Below are positions 24,843 to 32,638 of a stretch of DNA of 64,000 bases, piece by piece. Position 1 is the stretch's first letter, and each line of letters starts with the position of its first letter. A model generated the notes under the pieces. The model did not search any database. It saw nothing but the letters and a program-made list of their open reading frames with translations, and was not told where the DNA came from. The translations under genes were made by a program, and so were the position numbers. Source of the DNA: Mycobacterium sp. PSTR-4-N (GTDB lineage: Bacteria; Actinomycetota; Actinomycetes; Mycobacteriales; Mycobacteriaceae); the NCBI RefSeq assembly GCF_022348085.1, contig NZ_JAKRFN010000015.1, positions 62,001-126,000 of the forward strand. Direction: 5' to 3'.

Positions 24843-25816
24843 ACGGCCGCGGGCGGTTGGCCGCGCTCGCCGCCGTGGTCCTGCTGGTGACGACCGGTTG
24901 TGGGCTGGGGTCGGGCAGCGCGGTACCGCTGAAGGTGGAGCCGGGTTCGATCCAGCCGACGCCCGGTCTGGAGGGCGTGGAGATCACGGTCGGCTCCAAG
25001 GAGTACACCGAGCAGGTCATCCTGGGCTACATCCTCGAGTACACCCTCGCGGCGGCAGGTGCGCAGGTGCGCGATCTGACCGGCATCGTGGGCAGTCGCA
25101 GTACTCGCGGTGCGCAGCTGTCCGGCCAGGTCGACGTCGCCTACGAGTTCACCGGCAACGCGTGGATCAACTACCTCGGCCACGAGAAGCCGCTGCCCGA
25201 CACGCGTGAGCAGTACGAGGCGGTGCGCGACGAGGATCTCGCCCGCAACGACATGGTGTGGCTGGAGCCCGGGCCGATGGACGACACCTATGCGCTGGCC
25301 GCGAGCGCCCGCACCGTGGAGCGCACCGGCGTGCGCACACTGTCCGATTACGCCGCACTGGTCAAGCGTGACCCGGCTGCGGCGCGCACGTGCGTCGACA
25401 CCGAGTTCCGCGCCCGTCAAGACGGATTCCCCGGCATGGCGACGGCGTACGGCTTCGACCCGGCCCGGGCGATCACGCCGATCCTGCAGGTCGGCATCAT
25501 CTACCAGGCCACCGCCGAGGGCACGCAGTGCGATTTCGGCGAGGTCTTCACCACCGACGGGCGGATCGCCGCGCTGGACCTCACCGTGCTGGTCGACGAC
25601 AAGCAGTTCTTCGCGCACTACAACCCGTCGGTGACGATGAAGCGCAGCTTCTTCGAGGCCCATCCCGAGATCGCGGACGTGACCGCGCCGGTCACCGCGG
25701 CGATCACCAACGAGGTGATAACCGATCTGAACAAGCAGGTCGACGTGGAGGGCCGCGATCCCAGCGTGGTCGCGCGCGACTGGATGGTGTCGCGGGGCTT
25801 CGTGACCGTGGACTGA
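24839..25816 (+). CDS. OpuAC-type osmoprotectant solute-binding lipoprotein
   Basis: A 325-residue substrate-binding protein. A short basic N-region and hydrophobic core (LAALAAVVLLVTTGC) end in a lipobox-like site with Cys21, predicting acylation and tethering outside the membrane. The mature domain (ITVGSKEYTEQVILGYILEYTL...) is of the OpuAC/ProX quaternary-amine-binding type; GSKEYTEQ and DVAYEFTGNAW are typical of the first lobe. The ligand is probably a betaine, choline or ectoine-like osmolyte, but the exact one is not predictable. The GTG at 24839 overlaps the permease stop. Last gene of the operon. Confidence 0.9.
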   Translation: MNGRGRLAALAAVVLLVTTGCGLGSGSAVPLKVEPGSIQPTPGLEGVEITVGSKEYTEQVILGYILEYTLAAAGAQVRDLTGIVGSRSTRGAQLSGQVDVAYEFTGNAWINYLGHEKPLPDTREQYEAVRDEDLARNDMVWLEPGPMDDTYALAASARTVERTGVRTLSDYAALVKRDPAAARTCVDTEFRARQDGFPGMATAYGFDPARAITPILQVGIIYQATAEGTQCDFGEVFTTDGRIAALDLTVLVDDKQFFAHYNPSVTMKRSFFEAHPEIADVTAPVTAAITNEVITDLNKQVDVEGRDPSVVARDWMVSRGFVTVD

Positions 25817-25822
25817 GCACGG

Positions 25823-25838
25823 TGTGACAACGGTCACA
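25823..25838. promoter_or_regulatory. Crp (cAMP receptor)-type binding site
   Basis: TGTGACAACGGTCACA matches TGTGA-N6-TCACA exactly. The mycobacterial Crp homologue (Rv3676) recognises this same consensus. It lies 114 bp before the 32-codon ORF and about 300 bp before cobN; CATAGT at 25849-25854 is a possible -10 just downstream. Direction of control is not predictable. Confidence 0.6.
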
Positions 25839-25915
25839 AAATTCCGGGCATAGTTCTGTCCCGCACCATTTCCGCGCAGAACCCGGTACCGGCGGTACCG
25901 TCTGGCCTCAGAGCG

Positions 25916-25932
25916 CCCCGTGATCGACGGGG
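25916..25932 (+). other. Short hairpin in the cobN leader
   Basis: CCCCGT-GATCG-ACGGGG: perfect 6-bp stem with a 5-nt loop, 19 bp before the small ORF start. May be a leader structure; no U-tract. Confidence 0.35.
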
Positions 25933-25951
25933 TCGCGGGAAAGGAACGACG

Positions 25952-26050
25952 ATGTTCGCACTCATCGGATTCGCCATCGTGGTCGCCGGGCTCATCATCG
26001 CCGCGGGAACGCCCTACCGGCAGACCTGGTACGGCCGCTGGAACCGCTGA
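25952..26050 (+). CDS. Putative 32-residue single-helix membrane protein
   Basis: ATG at 25952 follows AAGGA with good spacing. The product, read from the sequence, starts MFALIGFAIVVAGLIIAAG, a clean hydrophobic helix with almost no charged residue, and continues with an aromatic/basic tail YRQTWYGRWNR. The arrangement (N-out or N-in helix plus basic tail) is typical of bacterial small membrane proteins. It sits in the cobN leader under a Crp-type site. It could be an independent small protein, a leader peptide, or a chance ORF; the ribosome binding site and amphipathy make it more likely real. Confidence 0.5.
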   Translation: MFALIGFAIVVAGLIIAAGTPYRQTWYGRWNR

Positions 26051-26135
26051 CGCTCGACGGCCGGTAGGTCCCTCATTCGGTTCCGTCGGCGACGCCGAGG
26101 TCACGGAGCTCTCCCTCGTCCGGTACGAATGGGGG

Positions 26136-29100
26136 GTGACGACCGTTCTGCTGCTGTCCACCTCGGACACCGATCTGATCACCGCCCGCGCCTCGGGTGC
26201 GCGCTACCGGTGGGCCAATCCGTCGCGGCTGGTCGACGGTGAGCTCGAGGAGCTGCTGGCCGCCGCCGACGTCGCGGTAGTGCGGATCCTCGGCGGTTAC
26301 CGCGCGTGGGAGGACGGTATCGACGCGGTGGTCGCCAGCGGCGTGCCGACCGTGGTCGTCAGCGGCGAGCAGGCGCCCGACGCCGACCTGATGAACCGTT
26401 CGACCACGCCGGCCGGGGTCGCACTGCAGGCGCACGTGTATCTGGCGCAGGGCGGCGTCGACAATCTCGCGAACCTGCACGCCTTCCTGTCCGACACGTT
26501 GCTGATGACGGGCGTCGGCTTCGCCGAGCCTGCGAGCACGCCGGCCTGGGGTGTTCTGGAGCGTCCCGCCGGCCGAACCGACGGGCCCGTCGTCGCGGTG
26601 CTGTTCTATCGGGCGCAGCAGCTGGCGGGCAACACCGCCTACATCGAGGCGCTGTGTGAGGCCATCGACTCCGCCGGGGGAGTGCCGCTTCCGGTGTTCT
26701 GCGCCTCGCTGCGTACCCCGGAGCCCGAACTCATCGAACTGCTCGGCACCGCCGACGCCATGATCACCACCGTGCTCGCGGCCGGTGGCGCGACTCCGGC
26801 GGCGGTGACGGCAGGCGGGGCCGACGACACCTGGAACGTGGCTCACCTTGCCGCCCTTGACGTCCCGATTCTGCAGGGCCTGTGCCTGACGTCGTCGCGC
26901 GCCCAGTGGGACGCCAACGACGACGGGATGTCGCCGCTCGACGTGGCCACCCAGGTCGCCGTTCCCGAATTCGACGGCCGGATCATCACGGTTCCGTTCT
27001 CGTTCAAGGAGATCGACGACGAGGGGCTCATCACCTATGTCGCCGATCCCGAAAGGTGCGCCAGAGTAGCGGGTTTGGCCGTGCGGCACGCCCGGCTGCG
27101 ATCGATCGGTCCCGCCGAGAAACGGGTCGGCCTGGTGTTCTCCGCCTACCCGACCAAGCATGCCCGCATCGGCAACGCAGTCGGTCTGGACACTCCGGCG
27201 AGCGCGATCGCGTTGCTGGGCGCGATGCGCGCGGCGGGCTACGACATCGGTGAGGTTCCTGGCCTCGACGCAGGCGACGGGGACGCGCTGATCCACGCGC
27301 TGATCGAACGCGGCGGCCAGGACCCCGACTGGTTGACCGAGACGCAGCTGGCCGGCAACCCGATCCGGGTGTCGGCGAAGGACTACCGGGCCTGGTTCGC
27401 CACGCTGCCCCGCGAGCTCGCCGACGCGGTGGTCGAACACTGGGGCCCGCCACCGGGAGAGTTGTTCGTCGACCGCAGCCGCGACCCCGACGGTGAAATA
27501 GTCATCGCCGCAATGCAATCCGGCAATGTCGTGATCATGGTGCAGCCGCCCCGCGGGTTCGGCGAGAACCCGGTGGCCATCTACCACGACCCGGACCTAC
27601 CGCCCAGTCACCACTACCTGGCCGCCTACCGGTGGCTGGACGGGGCGTTCGGCAACAGTTTTCGCGCGGACGTCGTCGTGCACCTCGGCAAGCACGGCAA
27701 TCTCGAGTGGCTGCCGGGCAAGACGCTGGGCATGTCGTCATCGTGCGGCACCGACGCCGCGCTGGGAGACCTCCCGCTCGTCTACCCCTTCCTCGTGAAC
27801 GACCCCGGGGAGGGCACCCAGGCCAAGCGACGAGCCCACGCGACGCTGATCGACCACCTGATCCCGCCGATGGCGCGTGCCGAGACCTACGGTGACATCG
27901 CCCGTCTGGAACAGCTCCTCGACGAGCACTCCACGATCTCCGCGCTCGACCCGGGCAAGCTCCCGGCGATCCGTCAGCAGATCTGGACGCTGATGCGGGC
28001 GGCCAAGATGGACCACGATCTCGGGCTCGAGGACCGCCCCGACGAGGACTCCTTCGACGACATGCTGCTGCACGTCGACGGATGGCTGTGCGAGATCAAG
28101 GACGTGCAGATCCGCGACGGTCTGCACATCCTCGGCCAACGACCTGCAGACGAGAGCGAACTCGACCTGGTGTTGGCGATCCTGCGGGCACGGCAGCTCT
28201 TCGGCGGCGAGCAGACCGTGCCCGGGCTGCGCCAGGCTCTCGGGCTGGCCGAGGACGGCCATGACGACCGCGCGGCAGTCGACGAGGCCGAAACCAGGGC
28301 GCGGGAACTCGTTGCGGCCCTGCAGGACAGTGGCTGGAACGCCGATGTCGTCGACTCTCTGACCGACGACTCCGCGGTCGCGGCGATCCTGCGGTTCGCG
28401 GCCGTGGAGGTGGTGCCGCGGCTGAGGCAGACCGCCGGGGAGATCGACCAGGTGCTGCGGGCGCTCGACGGCCACTTCATCCCGTCGGGCCCGTCGGGAT
28501 CACCCTTGCGCGGACTGGTCAACGTGTTGCCGACCGGACGCAACTTCTATTCGGTGGATCCGAAGGCGGTGCCGTCCCGGCTGGCCTGGGAAACCGGTGT
28601 CGCGATGGCGGATTCGCTCCTCGAGCGGTACCGGGCCGATCACGGACGCTGGCCGGAATCGGTGGGCCTCTCGGTGTGGGGCACGTCGGCCATGCGCACC
28701 GCCGGTGACGACATCGCCGAGGTGCTCGCGTTGCTCGGGGTCCGTCCCATCTGGGACGAGGCGTCGCGCCGGGTGGTCGATCTCGAGGCCATCCCGCTGG
28801 CCGAGCTGGGCCGGCCCCGCATCGACGTGACCGTGCGGATCTCCGGGTTCTTCCGGGATGCCTTCCCGCATGTGGTCGCGATGCTCGACGACGCGGTACG
28901 ACTCGTCGCCGGTCTCGACGAGTCCGACGAGGACAATCTCGTGCGTGCGCACGCGCAGGGTGACCTCGCCGAGCACGGTGACGAACGACGAGCGACGACA
29001 AGGATTTTCGGCTCCAAGCCGGGAACCTACGGCGCCGGCCTGCTCCAGCTCATCGACAGTCGCAACTGGCGCGACGATGCCGACCTGGCCGCCGTCTACA

Positions 29101-29714
29101 CCGCGTGGGGCGGCTTCGCCTACGGTCGGGGCCTCGACGGCGCCCCGGCCACCGACGACATGAACCGGGCCTACCGCCGGATCGCCGTGGCCGCGAAGAA
29201 CACCGACACCCGTGAGCACGACATCGCCGACTCCGACGACTACTTCCAGTATCACGGCGGCATGGTCGCGACGGTGCGCGCGCTGACCGGTACCGCGCCG
29301 GCGGCCTACATCGGAGACAACACCCGACCGGACGCGGTACGCACCCGCACCCTGTCGGAGGAGACCACGCGCGTGTTCCGGGCCCGCGTCGTCAATCCGC
29401 GTTGGATGACCGCGATGCGCCGGCACGGGTACAAGGGTGCGTTCGAGATGGCCGCGACGGTGGACTATCTGTTCGGCTACGACGCCACCGCGGGTGTGAT
29501 GGCGGACTGGATGTACGAACAGCTGTCGGCGAGCTACGTCCTCGATGACGAGAACCGCAAGTTCATGAACGAGTCCAACCCGTGGGCGTTGCACGGGATG
29601 GCCGAACGCCTGCTGGAGGCGGCCGGGCGTGGCATGTGGGCTGCTCCTGAGCAGGCGACCCTCGACGGTCTCCGGCAGGTGCTGCTGGAGACCGAGGGCG
29701 ATCTCGAGGGCTGA
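26136..29714 (+). CDS. cobN: Cobaltochelatase subunit CobN
   Basis: A 1192-residue protein, matching the tuberculosis CobN length (1194). It is the large subunit of the aerobic, ATP-dependent chelatase that inserts cobalt into hydrogenobyrinate a,c-diamide. It is related to magnesium chelatase BchH/ChlH and works with AAA subunits that lie outside this window. Conserved blocks include YWGPPPGELFVDRS-like HWGPPPGELFVDRSRD, HLGKHGNLEWLPGKTLG, FGSKPGTYGAGLL and DDYFQYHGGMVATVRAL. The GTG at 26136 gives the family N-terminus (VTTVLLLSTSDTDLI); the open frame upstream of it, back to 25920, overlaps the leader and is not conserved. It lies apart from cobG-cobH-cobIJ on the other strand. Confidence 0.96.
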   Translation: MTTVLLLSTSDTDLITARASGARYRWANPSRLVDGELEELLAAADVAVVRILGGYRAWEDGIDAVVASGVPTVVVSGEQAPDADLMNRSTTPAGVALQAHVYLAQGGVDNLANLHAFLSDTLLMTGVGFAEPASTPAWGVLERPAGRTDGPVVAVLFYRAQQLAGNTAYIEALCEAIDSAGGVPLPVFCASLRTPEPELIELLGTADAMITTVLAAGGATPAAVTAGGADDTWNVAHLAALDVPILQGLCLTSSRAQWDANDDGMSPLDVATQVAVPEFDGRIITVPFSFKEIDDEGLITYVADPERCARVAGLAVRHARLRSIGPAEKRVGLVFSAYPTKHARIGNAVGLDTPASAIALLGAMRAAGYDIGEVPGLDAGDGDALIHALIERGGQDPDWLTETQLAGNPIRVSAKDYRAWFATLPRELADAVVEHWGPPPGELFVDRSRDPDGEIVIAAMQSGNVVIMVQPPRGFGENPVAIYHDPDLPPSHHYLAAYRWLDGAFGNSFRADVVVHLGKHGNLEWLPGKTLGMSSSCGTDAALGDLPLVYPFLVNDPGEGTQAKRRAHATLIDHLIPPMARAETYGDIARLEQLLDEHSTISALDPGKLPAIRQQIWTLMRAAKMDHDLGLEDRPDEDSFDDMLLHVDGWLCEIKDVQIRDGLHILGQRPADESELDLVLAILRARQLFGGEQTVPGLRQALGLAEDGHDDRAAVDEAETRARELVAALQDSGWNADVVDSLTDDSAVAAILRFAAVEVVPRLRQTAGEIDQVLRALDGHFIPSGPSGSPLRGLVNVLPTGRNFYSVDPKAVPSRLAWETGVAMADSLLERYRADHGRWPESVGLSVWGTSAMRTAGDDIAEVLALLGVRPIWDEASRRVVDLEAIPLAELGRPRIDVTVRISGFFRDAFPHVVAMLDDAVRLVAGLDESDEDNLVRAHAQGDLAEHGDERRATTRIFGSKPGTYGAGLLQLIDSRNWRDDADLAAVYTAWGGFAYGRGLDGAPATDDMNRAYRRIAVAAKNTDTREHDIADSDDYFQYHGGMVATVRALTGTAPAAYIGDNTRPDAVRTRTLSEETTRVFRARVVNPRWMTAMRRHGYKGAFEMAATVDYLFGYDATAGVMADWMYEQLSASYVLDDENRKFMNESNPWALHGMAERLLEAAGRGMWAAPEQATLDGLRQVLLETEGDLEG

Positions 29715-29732
29715 TCCCGCTACATTTGTGCC

Positions 29733-30113
29733 ATGCCCGTGACGTTCGCCGAGGTCGCCAAGTCCGAGTACATCCTGCTCACGACGTTCACCAAGGACGG
29801 TAGGCCGAAGCCGACCGCGATCTGGGCGGCGCCGGCGGGGGACAAGCTGATCGCCATCACCCAGGAGAAGTCGTGGAAGGTCAAGCGCATCCGGAACACC
29901 TCCCGGGTGACCATCGCCCCGTGTGACCGAGGCGGCAAGCCCAAGGGCGAGGCGGTGGAAGCCACTGCGCGGATCCTCGACAAGTCCGCCAACGCCGCGA
30001 CCTACGACGCGCTGGGCAAGCGGTACGGCCTGATCGGCAAGGTGTTCAACGTCTTCTCCAAGCTGCGCGGCGGCATGGACAAGAACGTCACCATCGAGTT
30101 GGCGGCGAGCTGA
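29733..30113 (+). CDS. F420/PPOX-class oxidoreductase (first of tandem pair)
   Basis: A 126-residue split-barrel protein of the F420/FMN-dependent PPOX family (Rv2061c-like). Characteristic parts are YILLTTFTKDGRPKPT, the cofactor-phosphate contact SWKVKRIRNTSRVTIAPC and the C-terminal basic RGGMDKNVTIEL. Likely a cytoplasmic or membrane-associated reductase using F420H2; substrate unknown. TACATT at 29721-29726 lies six bases before the ATG, so a leaderless start independent of cobN is likely. A close paralogue follows three bases after the stop. Confidence 0.88.
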   Translation: MPVTFAEVAKSEYILLTTFTKDGRPKPTAIWAAPAGDKLIAITQEKSWKVKRIRNTSRVTIAPCDRGGKPKGEAVEATARILDKSANAATYDALGKRYGLIGKVFNVFSKLRGGMDKNVTIELAAS

Positions 30114-30116
30114 CCG

Positions 30117-30512
30117 ATGGCACCCACCTTCGCCGACGTCTACCGCGAGAAGTACCTGCTGCTGACCACCTTCACCAAGGACGGCAAACCGAAGCCCACT
30201 CCGGTGTGGGGTGTTCCCGACGGGGACAAGCTGTTGATCATCACCGACGACGGGTCGTGGAAGACCAAGCGGATCAACAACACTCCGCGCGTGACGATCC
30301 AGAAGTGCGGCGTGCTCGGCAAGGTCAAAGGTGAGCCCGTCGAGGGTGTCGCCCGGATGCTGCCCAAATCCGAGACGCGCCGGGTGTTCACCCTCATCAT
30401 CAAGCGCTACTGGAACCACGCCTGGTACTTCATCCCCCAGGCGATCCTGCGCGGCGGTATCGACAAGGTGCACGCCGCCATCGAGGTGACCGCCCCACCT
30501 GCCGGCAGCTAG
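30117..30512 (+). CDS. F420/PPOX-class oxidoreductase (second of tandem pair)
   Basis: A 131-residue paralogue of the preceding gene: it shares LLTTFTKDGKPKPTPVWG, SWKTKRINNTPRVTIQKCG and RGGIDKVHAAIE with it in the same positions. The two arose by tandem duplication but have diverged over most of their length, notably in the C-terminal helix (FTLIIKRYWNHAWYFIPQAIL here, more hydrophobic). Only three bases separate the stop of the first from this ATG, so they are co-transcribed and might form heterodimers. Substrate unknown. Confidence 0.88.
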   Translation: MAPTFADVYREKYLLLTTFTKDGKPKPTPVWGVPDGDKLLIITDDGSWKTKRINNTPRVTIQKCGVLGKVKGEPVEGVARMLPKSETRRVFTLIIKRYWNHAWYFIPQAILRGGIDKVHAAIEVTAPPAGS

Positions 30513-30545
30513 GAACCGAACGCGCGCCCCGGACGTTGACCGGAC

Positions 30546-31055
30546 ATGGCGATGAGGCTCTTCGCGCTCTACGTGGTGGTCGAGATGGCCGTGCTGGTCG
30601 CGCTGACCGCGACGATCGGCTTCGGCGCGACCTTGCTGGCGGTCGCGGGCACGTTCCTGCTCGGCCTCGCGCTGGCCGGGTCCCAGCTGCGCCGCCACCT
30701 GCGCCGTCTGCAATCCGGGCTCACCGCGGACAACGCCGCCGGGGTGGTCACCGACAGCGCTCTGATGGCGCTCGGTACGGTGCTCGTCGTGATTCCCGGG
30801 CTGGCCAGTTCCGTCGTCGGCGCACTCCTGTTGCTTCCCCCCACCCGCGCAGTCGCGCGTCCCGTCGTCACCGCGATGGCCGCCCGGCGGGCGCCGCTGA
30901 TCGTCGGCGCGGGTACGGCCTCGGGGTTCGGCGCACGGCGGTTCGCGCACCGACCGTCTCGAGGTGACTACATCGACGGCGAGGTCATCGAAGTCGTCGA
31001 TGCTCCCGCCGCCACCCCCGAACCCCAGGCCGAACCGCGTCGTCTGCCGGAGTGA
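30546..31055 (+). CDS. fxsA: FxsA-family membrane protein
   Basis: A 169-residue protein with four hydrophobic segments in the first 110 residues (ALYVVVEMAVLVALTATIGFG..., LLAVAGTFLLGLALAG..., DSALMALGTVLVVIPG, ASSVVGALLLLPP) and a polar, Pro-rich cytoplasmic tail. FxsA proteins are inner-membrane proteins of unknown mechanism; the E. coli member relieves F-exclusion of phage T7 when overproduced. Homologue of Rv2053c, with the same downstream gene. The first ATG (30546) has a weak ribosome binding site; the second (30552, MRLFALY) is also possible. The stop overlaps the amidohydrolase GTG (GTGA). Confidence 0.88.
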   Translation: MAMRLFALYVVVEMAVLVALTATIGFGATLLAVAGTFLLGLALAGSQLRRHLRRLQSGLTADNAAGVVTDSALMALGTVLVVIPGLASSVVGALLLLPPTRAVARPVVTAMAARRAPLIVGAGTASGFGARRFAHRPSRGDYIDGEVIEVVDAPAATPEPQAEPRRLPE

Positions 31056-32638
31056 ACGCCACCCGTCTCCTGCTGGGTGGGCGCATCCACAGCCCTGCCA
31101 TGCCCGACGCGACCGCCATGGCCGTCCGAAACGGGGTGATCGCCTGGCTGGGCAGTGACGCCGTCGGCCGGGCACAGTTCCCGGACGCGGAGATCGTCGA
31201 CCTCGCCGGCGGGTTCGTCGCACCGGCCTTCGTCGACAGCCATGTGCACGTCACGGCCACCGGCCTGAGTCTGACGGGCCTCGACCTGCGCACGGCGACC
31301 TCGCGTCACCACTGCATGGACCTGGTCGCCGCCCATGCCCGCGCGCATCCCGACGGGGTGCTGTGGGCGCACGGATGGGACGAATCGGGCTGGCCCGAAC
31401 AGGCCCCTCCGACCGTCGAGGACGTCGACGCCGCCGTGGGACCGGGCCGAATGGCCTATCTGGCCCGGGTGGATGTGCACTCCGCGCTCGCCTCGACGGC
31501 GCTGCAGCGCGCCGCGGGTGTCGCGGGACACGGCCCCCTGACGGCCGACGATCACCACCGGGTGCGCCGCGTCGCCCGCGACCACCTGACCGTCGCCCAA
31601 CGTGACGAGGCTCGCCGGGCCGCGCTCGACCTCGCGGCGTCGCGTGGCGTCGTCGCCGTCCACGAATGTGCCGGGCCCGAGATCGGCGGTCTCGAGGATT
31701 GGCGGGAACTGCGCGCGGTGGAGCACGGCGTGGACGTCGTCGGCTACTGGGGTGAGGCGGTCGGCTCGGCCGACGCAGCCCGCGCACTGATCGCCGAGAC
31801 GGGCGCGCATGGACTGGCCGGTGACCTGTTCGTCGACGGGGCCCTCGGCTCGCGCACGGCGTGGCTGCACGAGCCGTACGCCGACGCGGCGCCAGGGTGC
31901 GCGACGCCGCACGGCACCGCCTATCTCAGCGGTGACGCGATCGTCGCGCACCTGATGGCCTGCACCGAGGCAGGCCTCACCGCCGGCTTCCACGTCATCG
32001 GCGATGCCGCGGTCACCGCGGTCGTGGACGCGCTGGGTTTCGTTGTCGACGAGCTCGGCAGCGTGGCCGTCGCCCGTTGCGGGCACCGCCTCGAACACCT
32101 CGAGATGGTCACCGAGGAGCAGGCCGCCCTGCTCGGCCGCTGGGGTGTGATCGCGAGCATGCAGCCCGCCTTCGACGCGCTGTGGGGCGGTCCGCGCGGC
32201 ATGTATGCCCAGCGTGTCGGGCCGACGCGCGCGTCGGGGATGAACAATTTCGCGCTGTTAGCATCCCAAGGCGTGCCCCTTGCCTTCGGTTCCGACGCCC
32301 CGGTGACCGACATGGATCCGTGGTCTGCGGTGCGCGCGGCAACCTCGCATCGCAGCGCAGGCAGCGCCGTGTCGGCCCGCGCCGCCTTCGCGGCCGCCAC
32401 CCGGGGAGCCTGGCGCGCCGGCGGCGTCCGCGACGGTGTGACGGGCACGCTCGTGCCGGGTGCGCCCGCCTCCTACGCCGTGTGGGACGCCGACGAGTTC
32501 GACGTCAGCGCCCCCGCCGATGCGGTGCAGCGCTGGTCGACCGACCCTCGCTCTCGAGTCCCGGTGCTGCCCCGTCTCGACGGTGATGCCCCGCGGTGCC
32601 GGCAGACGGTGCATCGAGGCGCGATCCTCCATGGCTGA
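31052..32638 (+). CDS. Amidohydrolase (YtcJ-like, Amidohydro_3)
   Basis: A 528-residue metal-dependent hydrolase homologous to Rv2052c. Metal-site motifs are DSHVHVTATG (HxH), FHVIGDAAV, HRLEHLEM and the late FGSDAPVTDMDPW aspartate, which together define the amidohydrolase_3 group (N-acyl or exo-enamide hydrolases). It is probably cytoplasmic: no signal peptide is present. The GTG at 31052 overlaps the fxsA stop, and its own stop overlaps the lnt start by eight bases (ATGGCTGA), so the run fxsA-amidohydrolase-lnt-ppm is translationally coupled. The substrate is unknown; any link with lipoprotein acylation or mannosylation would be inference. Confidence 0.88.
   Translation: MNATRLLLGGRIHSPAMPDATAMAVRNGVIAWLGSDAVGRAQFPDAEIVDLAGGFVAPAFVDSHVHVTATGLSLTGLDLRTATSRHHCMDLVAAHARAHPDGVLWAHGWDESGWPEQAPPTVEDVDAAVGPGRMAYLARVDVHSALASTALQRAAGVAGHGPLTADDHHRVRRVARDHLTVAQRDEARRAALDLAASRGVVAVHECAGPEIGGLEDWRELRAVEHGVDVVGYWGEAVGSADAARALIAETGAHGLAGDLFVDGALGSRTAWLHEPYADAAPGCATPHGTAYLSGDAIVAHLMACTEAGLTAGFHVIGDAAVTAVVDALGFVVDELGSVAVARCGHRLEHLEMVTEEQAALLGRWGVIASMQPAFDALWGGPRGMYAQRVGPTRASGMNNFALLASQGVPLAFGSDAPVTDMDPWSAVRAATSHRSAGSAVSARAAFAAATRGAWRAGGVRDGVTGTLVPGAPASYAVWDADEFDVSAPADAVQRWSTDPRSRVPVLPRLDGDAPRCRQTVHRGAILHG

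Larger units (their letters stand above)
25817..26135 (+). promoter_or_regulatory. 319-bp leader region ahead of cobN
   Basis: This gap between the osmoprotectant operon and cobN holds a perfect Crp-type palindrome (25823-25838), a small hairpin (25916-25932) and a 32-codon ORF (25952-26050). The remaining 85 bp before the cobN GTG look unstructured. I looked for a cobalamin riboswitch: no B12-box-like GCCACTG element or long multi-stem fold is evident. Confidence 0.5.

Noticed and set aside
25920..26135. Longer N-terminus for CobN
   Set aside because: The extra 72 codons overlap the small ORF and leader, are Arg/Ser/Pro-rich and go beyond the family N-terminus.
25817..26135. Cobalamin riboswitch ahead of cobN
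   Set aside because: No B12-box-like sequence and no long multi-helix fold could be drawn; only a short hairpin is present.
28500..31223. 907-codon open frame on the minus strand
   Set aside because: It runs antisense through cobN and the F420 pair, is rich in Arg/Gly/His and has no family features; it is a by-product of GC-rich third positions in the real genes.
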